Assembly (NCBI GenBank): GCA_029449245.1
Contig: JANATF010000005.1
Span: forward strand, 372,001 to 436,000
Reading direction: 5' to 3'
DNA length: 64,000 nt
From: Mortierella alpina
Lineage: Eukaryota > Mortierellomycota > Mortierellomycetes > Mortierellales > Mortierellaceae
Part shown: piece after piece, positions 57,150 to 64,000 of the stretch
Layout: each line of letters opens with the position of its first letter
How positions within the stretch are numbered: position 1 is the first letter of the stretch
Position numbers and translations under genes: made by a program
Notes under the pieces: model-generated
Told to the model about the DNA's origin: nothing
The model's database searches: none
Seen by the model: the letters and a program-made list of their open reading frames with translations, nothing else

Positions 57150-59874
57150 CTTTGGTGGGTATATGTGTAATCAAGGCTTGCTACTTGTGTGTGTGTGCGC
57201 CTTTTTTTTTTCTTTCTTCCTTTCAAGCAAAGAGATGTCGTGGAGCGAGATTTCGTTACGGGATGCGAGGAAGGGAGAGATACAAGTTACAAAGAGAGGG
57301 GAGTTCCAATACGTTACAGTCGTGAAGACGTGAGGAAGCAAAGAGAGGTTGGAGGGGTGAAGAGAGGGGTGAAGAGACGAGAGCGAGGAAAAGAAGAGAG
57401 AAGAGAAGAGAGAAGGAGGAGAGAAGTGTGAAAAGAACGAACGCAGCGACGGCAGATATATGCGCTGGATGGAACTCAATCGAACAAACATCACACAGAC
57501 GCCAACGTGGGCCCAACAAACGGCTTCGGCCAAAAAGGGCAGGAAATTTCCTTTTTGAGCAGCGTGCATGCGGTCATGACCTCGTCCCCTTCAGGGCATA
57601 TCCGGAGCTGGCGGTCTCAGCCTTGTTCCTGAAATGTCCGCTCTGCCCGATTTTTTCTCTCTGTCGAGCAGTGCTCTTGCGCCCAAACCCACTTCTCCCA
57701 TAATCTCAGCTCAGAATCTCGGAAAACTCTCAAAGAAATAAAAGAGGCAATTGAGGCCGAAGGGCTCCCCCCCTCTGCATCGCCTGACCTTATGCAATCT
57801 CCCTGGACGGGCCCCCATTGCCCACAGACACCATCCGTCGCATTGCATGTGCTTGTCCTGTGGAGGCGGCTCATGCGTTGCTCCTTATTGCCAATATCCT
57901 TACCCGAGACATCATCGAATGCCCCAGAGCCTCATCGTTATCAGCTGGGCGATCATGCACGGTTCAAGCGTTTACAGTCTGAGATACCGTTTGGAGTTTC
58001 CTGGTAAGGGACTGACCCTTGTATCTCAATTTTTATGGCCTTATCTACGGTCTTGGAGATCGGGGAGTAGACCATTCCTGGTTTTTGATGCGCGCCTAAA
58101 CATAACGCGGCCTCATCCCACTTGGTCTTTTCCAACTCACACCCATGTTTTGGCCACATCGCCGTTCCGCACAATGCACACCCTTCCTGCTTCGTGGGTT
58201 CCATAAACATAGTGCGCCATGGCGTGTATTATTGGCATATGCCACAACCAGTCCTTGAAGTTTATATAACATTGCTTGTTTCGCTTCCATCAAACGCTGA
58301 TCACTTCTCTCGCTATGACAATATGACTTTGCGCTTTAGCTGCTTGGTTACACTAAAACATGAAGTCCTTCTATCAAGAGTAGCGACTGCTGCTTCTTGT
58401 TGGCCATCGTAATAGCTGTGATTCTGTATCCTGAGGATCTTCTTGAATTGATGTCCTAGCAGCGTGTATAATAAAAGAAAGCACCTACCACGAGTTAAAT
58501 GTTAATCTTACGTCGCCCATATACGTGTCATGAAAAGACCCGAGTTAGGACTTGAAAACGTGTCTATTTTACATTGGTGATAAATAGCTTCAGATCCGGC
58601 CGTTGCTGTTGGGTTCTTGTAAAATAGTCTTGAGGGTGGAATCCGACTCCCTCAGGCTAGCTTTGACCGCGTCGCTTGGTATGTGCAGGCAACTACAGTG
58701 CCGTCTGGGAGTATGAACACCTCGGTCTCTTTAGCTTAGCGCATTCCAAGACTCGTCTTTGATTTCGGCCTGCAAGTTACGTGTCCGATACTATTTCCAA
58801 GGGGAGCACGGAAATCTAGCCTCGTTTCCAGTCCCTCATTTCTTTTACGTGGGACGGTACCAGTCTGCCTCCGTTGAAATAATGGTCTGGGTCCGAAGCT
58901 CAGGTTATTGGCACAGATGGTCGTAATACGAAATAGAGTGAACCATGGGATCGTGAAGAGAATCTTTTTCTCACTAAAAACGTTTCATGAAGTTCTGTAT
59001 CTCAGCCGCACGGATAACATGTAAAACCTTTGGGAGATGGACTTTGATCTGATATCAGTCGGGATCCCGCAGCAGAAAAGATTACATCTTGCAGCGTGGT
59101 GCAGTACCTCGTTTGTTTAAGGTAACGCTATGCGCCTTCGAGGTGCATGGTGCGCAAAATCAAGTTGGGCTGGAGAAATGCAACCAGGCAGTTGCATCTC
59201 GCGGCAGCTCATGCCACCCTTTTCCCGTTGAAGCTGTAGCCAATGGCGATGTTTTCATGCGCTGTGCACACACGAAAACAAACAAAAACCGAAAAACATA
59301 CAGACAACAACGATAGAGCCATCGACAATTGAGAGCAAGAAAGAAGGTTGTTGATAGTCAGAGTAGTTGAGTTCGCATAGCGACGCAGTCGAAAAAAAAA
59401 CTCCCTCGGAGAAATGTCATTGCGCATTCCAACAGCGTGCAGATTTTCTCGATTTTTTTTTTCATGACCAGAAACCGAAGAACGGTGCCACAAAGGCGAA
59501 AGGCGAAGGGCGAAGCTGGCCCTCTCGTCTTTTCTTCGGCTCGCCAGGCGATCTCCCAATTGGAATATGAAGCGCTGGCACTTCAGTCGACCCTGACGAC
59601 AATCGCCTCCATGCCTTTGCTCAGCCCGCAATCAAACCCAGACGCAAGGTCCGCTCTTCGCCACCGACTTTCCCTTCAAATACCTTGGTCACCTCTCAAT
59701 TGACACGCACACCTCTTTGTTTTCCACCTTTCTGGTTCTCTCTCACAGCGATCTCTCCCCTCCTTTCTTCTCTCCCGCTCCATCCCCTAATCACTTACCC
59801 AGCGCGTCTATTTTTCACTTTCATCTCACTCTTCCAAGTCCTCTATTCGTTGTCCATCTCTTTACTTATCGGAA
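57150..59874. other. Long intergenic region between PPR and lipase genes
   Basis: About 2.7 kb between divergent genes. CT-rich leaders lie at each end (about 57330-57440 on the minus strand and 59720-59860 on the plus strand). No supportable gene, tRNA or transposon was recognised in between; the 150-codon frame at 57751-58206 has no domain. Confidence 0.55.
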
Positions 59875-62526
59875 ATGGTCTGGTCCGTTGATTGTTCGAA
59901 TATCACCGGTATCCACCCTTTGGGCCACCTGGAAAATCCAGAGCAAGAACACAAACCCCTTCCCTTCCCTGAAAAGTTCTCTATCAGTGACTTTCATCTT
60001 CGCGAGTTTTTTGGCTCTCGTGCCCCGGATACACCCACAAAGTCTACGTCGACAGCACCATCCTTTATTTCCACAACCTCATCCTCTTCTTCGAGCTCAG
60101 CATCAACTGCAGCAACACTCGATGGCACTCCCACCGCACCACTGCAGCCAGAGTACCACGAGGAGCCGTTGAAGGAGCGTATTTCCGTCAAGCCCATGGA
60201 TTTTTGCAATTTCATCCTTGACGGTCTTGCTCTGTATATTCGCAACTTCAGGAACCCATCCACAATCCCTGGAAAGGGTCTCAGGAGCAGGACATATGCC
60301 ATGGGAGTACTGCCTGCCCTTATCGGCATCCTGATCTTTTGTCGGACAGTCATTACCACAGTCATAATTTGGAGCTCCTATACGACCCTAGGCAGGAAGG
60401 CTTTCCAGCTGTTCCTCAATGACCAAATCCTTTTATTCGACTCCACAGGTAGGGTAGCTCAAAAAAAACTTGATGGATTGGTGTGTGTGTGCGCCTTGGA
60501 AGTTACTTTTTCTTACCGTGCCTAAACATTGAATAGATACCGTCGACCCTCATGGTACCAGAGAGGCTCTAAGACAGCTTGCTGATACACAGCCCAGATC
60601 CAAGCCCATATTCAACTACCACATCGCGAACCTACTTCTGACACTCTCGACTCTTACCTATGAGCGTGACGACAACCTTGTCAAGACCGCATCGACTATA
60701 CTGCGCAACATCCAGAGCGAGCAACAGAAAAATGAGGCGGCGCAGTTGCTAATTGCTAGTGAGCAGACAATCGACAGCAAAGCCAAGCTTTTGGGCATGC
60801 GGTTTCTGGGCGTTAGCGAACTCAAATCCTTGGGTGGTCCGTATGCGGGACTTTTCTATAACGACGAGACGATCATCTTGGCTTTCAAGGGAACGTCTGT
60901 ATTGGCTTTCAGTAAGTCCATTGTTACGTACCCGTCGTCGGTAGCATTTTTTTTATGTTGACCTTTCATGATCTCCAGACTAACCATGACGTTTTGAAAC
61001 TGCGCATAGATGAATATCTTATTGACGCGTCAATCCAGCGCGTGAAGGCTCACGAGTATCTTTATGGCGAAGTGCATAAAGGATTTTACGAGTCTCTCTT
61101 TCCCGACCCTGCGCCTATGGGGTGCTACGAGAAGGCGACGTTGGACAAGACAAACCCATTCAATACTATTATGGATGCCATCTTTGGCATTGCAAAATCC
61201 CTCAAGGAAAAGACCGGCAAGCCAGTGAACCTGTGGATGACTGGACATTCGCTCGGAGGAGCGTTGGCTGCATTGACCATGGCTCGCCTGCAGATGCCCC
61301 TGCGCCCTCACGACCCTCTCTTTGAGGGTAAGGATCCAAAAGCGGTTCAGATCCTCGACCACGATGGCACTCCGCGCACGGTCCTTCAGGAAATGACGGC
61401 GCGCTATAACGCCTCACACCCTCATTCATCAGACTCCTCATGCGATGACAAGGCGCATCATTCACACTTCCCATTCTCCATTTTCCACGACATTAAGCAT
61501 CACCATTCGGACAAGCCTTCTCATGGACGCCATATGAGCCATGGCAGTAGCAGCAGCAATAGCCACCAGAACGACCTGGACCTGTTCCTGCTCCGCGACT
61601 GCTACAGTTTCGCCAGCCCTAAAGTTGGTGACACCAGTTTTGCACAAGAGTTTGATAGACATCACACCCAGTTCCTGTCGCACAGCATCCATCGTCCAGT
61701 GTACTACCGTGTCATTGTTGACAAGGACCTTGTCCCTAGAATGCCGCCGGGTTGCAGCACCGACCCGGATGAAGCCAAGGACAGCAAGCTGCGCCGAATG
61801 TTTCCATGTGTTCAGTGCTCCAATTCGTCTGAACAGCATTCGGAAGTGACTTTGCAGACATCCATCCACCAAAAAACCACCAGCTATGGCGCTACCACCA
61901 CAACTACCACAACTACCACTGCCGCAAATGGCAAGACTGCCCAGAGACAATATACCCACCATGAGACCGAGACGACAACCACTACTCACAAGACGCAATT
62001 CCGTTCGTTGCTTGATTATCGCCATGTCGGACAATTGGTCTCGTTATCCAACGGTCCTCTCAGGCCAACTGTCAAGCCCTCAGAATTCCAGACCAACCTC
62101 TGCGCTGAGGTCCTGCGTCCAGACCAGGACATGCTTCAACTCCTCCACCAGATAGAGACCGCGCTCAAGCCCTGCTCCTCCTCACACTCAAACTCGGATC
62201 CTACCTGTATTAACAAGTCGCGAAGCAAGATGACGCATCTGTCATTCTGCGCCCAGTCTCAGGCTGATGAGATGGACAAGGCCAAAGTCCGTCATGATCT
62301 TGACCAAGCCAGCCGACTGCGTGTACCTTGCGATGCTGAACGGTTCCTGTTGACGTTCCCGAACGTTATCTCGCACTCACCTGCGGCCTATCAACGGAAC
62401 CTGGTTCGGTCCAGGTTCTATTTCTCGAGCTTTCCGGGCTCGGAGATGGAGTCTGTGATCCAGGAGAAAAAGAGTGAAAGTCATCGTGGTCGGTATCGAG
62501 ATTCTGCCATTGTGATCGATCATTAG
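59875..62526 (+). CDS. Class 3 lipase (DAG-lipase type) with TM segment and His-rich insert
   Basis: Three exons, 59875-60448, 60537-60911 and 61010-62526, give 821 residues. The N-terminal part has a Ser-rich linker (about 60-85) and one hydrophobic segment (AMGVLPALIGILIFCRTVIT, about residues 142-161), suggesting membrane anchoring. The alpha/beta-hydrolase domain starts near 240: AGLFYNDETIILAFKGTS, then the nucleophile elbow TGHSLGGALAAL with S397, the acid in VDKDLVPRMPP (D554 or D556) and the histidine in YRHVGQLVSL (H655). This order and the RHVG motif fit class 3 lipases of the diacylglycerol-lipase-like group. A His-rich insert (453-502) lies between the nucleophile and the acid. 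The likely substrate is di- or triacylglycerol or a lysolipid; the exact one cannot be inferred. It is convergent with the Rds1-like gene (203 bases between stops). Confidence 0.92.
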
Positions 62527-62729
62527 AGAAAGATAGTCTAGTCCGCTCTTCAAAAGAATAGAGCGTAGAAAAGAACCATCCTGCAAGTACTTTAGCAGAC
62601 AGTGGCAGATAATTCAGAATTTATTACGACGAAGAATCGAAGATTATCGTTGTGCAAGCTATATACAGGCGTCGCTCATGGAGCGATCGAAAGACTTATC
62701 ACAAAAGAGCTTTGATGGCCTTTCTCGCT

Positions 62730-63647
62730 TTACATGGTGCTGTTGCTGTTGCTGCTGTTGTTGCTGTGAGCACCATTGAAAAGCAGGGCGGGACCGGCCA
62801 AGACTTGACTCTCGTTGGTGTTATTCATAGGAGCACTAGAGTTGGTAACCAGGACATAAACGTAGCCGCCGGCATCAGCAGGAAGGATGCACTGGCTGCG
62901 TGGCGACGACGCTGACTTGTTGCCATAGAGGAATTGGCAAAAGGTGGTGTTCATGCTGGTCGAGTTATCCGGACCCATAAATGAGGTAATGACCTTGGTT
63001 GAATTCTCACTGCCCACCTGCAACGTAGCCGTCAGTTGGTTAAAAGGCTTGATACCAAGATCGTAAGGGCACGACTTGATAAAGTTGGAAGCAATAGTCG
63101 CAACCTCACGGGGACCCAAGGCTGTATCGACCGCATATGGGGATGCAGTCTGGTTCCAGAGCTCGTTCAAGTAAGCAGCATGACGAGCCTCAACGGTTGC
63201 GATGCCTGCAGCTGCGGTCAAGAGATCGCCGCTTAAACCCGAGGCGGCTCCAAGGTAGGCAGAGACACCCGTGGTCTCGAGAGCCTGAGCCACAGCTAGA
63301 AATTGGGTGAGGTTGTCCATAGGGAAGGTGTAGTTGCAGACCGGCACGGGCTTGGCTTTCATGTTGTTAAGGACTGAGGTAAGGATCGATACGTGATCAC
63401 TTTCATGCTGGCCAATGTTTACGAATCGATCACGGACTTTGGGATCGAATCCAGCACTGGTGAAGGCGCTAGAGTTGAACTTGGCAAGGCCTTGCTTGTA
63501 GAATTCAGCCTCGAGGTGCTCGAGGGTCAAGGCATAATTGAGCACGTTGGTGATATTTTGGCTCATGGTGTTATTCTGGGGCATCGGCGCCGCAGAGACG
63601 AAGGCGACGAGGGCGCCGATTGACAAAAGACTAACTGAGGAGCGCAT
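62730..63647 (-). CDS. Secreted Rds1-like ferritin-fold stress protein
   Basis: A single exon of 305 residues starting MRSSVSLLSIGALVAFVSA, a clear signal peptide. The ferritin-like domain (about 30-180) shows the helix motifs of the Rds1/desiccation-related group: NYALTLEHLEAEFYKQGL, then IGQHESDHVSILTSVLNN, ETTGVSAYLGAASGL and VEARHAAYLNELW. The Glu/His residues in the first, second and fourth helices are the positions that bind metal in true ferritins, but activity is not proven in this group. The C-terminal part is rich in NxS/T glycosylation sites and ends in an Asn/Ser tail without a GPI-type hydrophobic end. It is thought to be a surface or secreted protein of nutrient or drought stress. 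The upstream in-frame extension to about 63713 has no ATG before this Met. Confidence 0.88.
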   Translation of the reverse strand: MRSSVSLLSIGALVAFVSAAPMPQNNTMSQNITNVLNYALTLEHLEAEFYKQGLAKFNSSAFTSAGFDPKVRDRFVNIGQHESDHVSILTSVLNNMKAKPVPVCNYTFPMDNLTQFLAVAQALETTGVSAYLGAASGLSGDLLTAAAGIATVEARHAAYLNELWNQTASPYAVDTALGPREVATIASNFIKSCPYDLGIKPFNQLTATLQVGSENSTKVITSFMGPDNSTSMNTTFCQFLYGNKSASSPRSQCILPADAGGYVYVLVTNSSAPMNNTNESQVLAGPALLFNGAHSNNSSNSNSTM

Positions 63648-64000
63648 GTTGAAATGATATGTTCTTGGTTGCCTAAAGGGAGTAAAATTGATGTGGAGAA
63701 GAGACGATTGCACAAAGTTTTAACCAGCGCGTTGTATTTGAACTACAAGATACAAAGTCCAGCAGCGGTTATGAGCAAACCATGCCGTATTTTCGCGGGT
63801 ATGAGGTACTGTTAACGATACTGTTCATTCGTGTGTCACATTTAGAAAAAAGGTGTCCACGAGACAAGCGCGCTTCCTCCACCGTCTTCCCCAACCTCAA
63901 ACCTCTCCAGGTATCTATCTGCCTTTGCCCGCCAACTATACGGCTGCCACTAAGGTCCACGAGAAGGAGGGGCAGTACATTTGCGTACGGCCCTGACCGA
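63648..64000. other. Right edge of window, 5' region of Rds1-like gene
   Basis: Promoter-side sequence of the Rds1-like gene. From about 63880 to the edge the plus strand has short open frames, but too little is present to call a gene. Confidence 0.4.

Noticed and set aside
57751-58206. 151-codon plus-strand frame
   Set aside because: No domain, no splice context and biased low-information sequence; treated as chance in spacer DNA.

Overview
This is a nuclear window from an intron-rich filamentous fungus. Genes have GT-AG introns of about 80-150 bp (a few much longer), CT-rich leaders, and many Gln-, Asn- and His-rich low-complexity stretches. Gene content (Bem3-type RhoGAP, Pol5, Noc4, Hom3, Icp55, Pmp3, Kre9/Knh-like and Rds1-like proteins) fits an early-diverging fungus; my inference is Mucoromycota, probably Mortierellomycotina. 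I see no tRNA, rRNA, CRISPR array or intact transposon. Splice models were built by hand: each junction was chosen by GT/AG, by keeping frame, and by continuity of the conserved protein where I recognise one.

Layout. 1-2.2 kb: no gene seen. 2.2-4.3 kb: a 14-TM MFS exporter (+). 4.7-5.0 kb: a doubtful small two-exon gene (+). 6.6-10.6 kb: a PKA catalytic subunit with a long Gln/Ala-rich N-terminus (+). 12.0-13.2 kb: a single-pass membrane protein (+). 14.1-16.9 kb: a C2-domain protein with an Asn/Gly-rich tail (+). 17.1-23.8 kb: two nucleolar-type genes in tandem (-), a Dnt1/Net1 N-domain protein and Pol5/MYBBP1A. 24.1-24.4 kb: a small secreted Cys protein (-). 24.4-27.0 kb: mostly empty, with a weak candidate gene. 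27.0-27.5 kb: a GPI-type Kre9/Knh-like surface protein (+). 28.1-31.0 kb: Icp55-type mitochondrial aminopeptidase (-). 31.5-34.0 kb: Noc4 (-), divergent from an mL45/Mba1-like mitochondrial gene (34.2-35.3 kb, +). 38.0-43.3 kb: a Bem3-like PX-PH-RhoGAP (+). 43.7-44.2 kb: an unknown His/Asp-rich protein (-). 44.6-47.0 kb: aspartokinase (-). 47.0-49.9 kb: intergenic with imperfect tandem repeats. 49.9-52.2 kb: an IQM-like calmodulin-binding protein (+). 52.3-54.2 kb: an extended Pmp3 proteolipid gene (+) that needs a 4-nt exon. 54.5-57.1 kb: a mitochondrial PPR protein (-). 59.9-62.5 kb: a class 3 (DAG-type) lipase (+). 62.7-63.6 kb: a secreted Rds1/ferritin-like protein (-).

How the genes relate. 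There is no biosynthetic or defence cluster. The genes are housekeeping and signalling: ribosome biogenesis (Dnt1-like, Pol5, Noc4) lies near mitochondrial maintenance (Icp55, mL45-like), and polarity/septation candidates (Bem3-like RhoGAP, C2 protein) sit beside cAMP and calmodulin signalling (PKA, IQM-like). The most unusual features are gene-structure ones: the 4-nt micro-exon in the Pmp3 gene, the Icp55 start codon cut off by an intron directly after ATG, and low-complexity expansions in signalling proteins.
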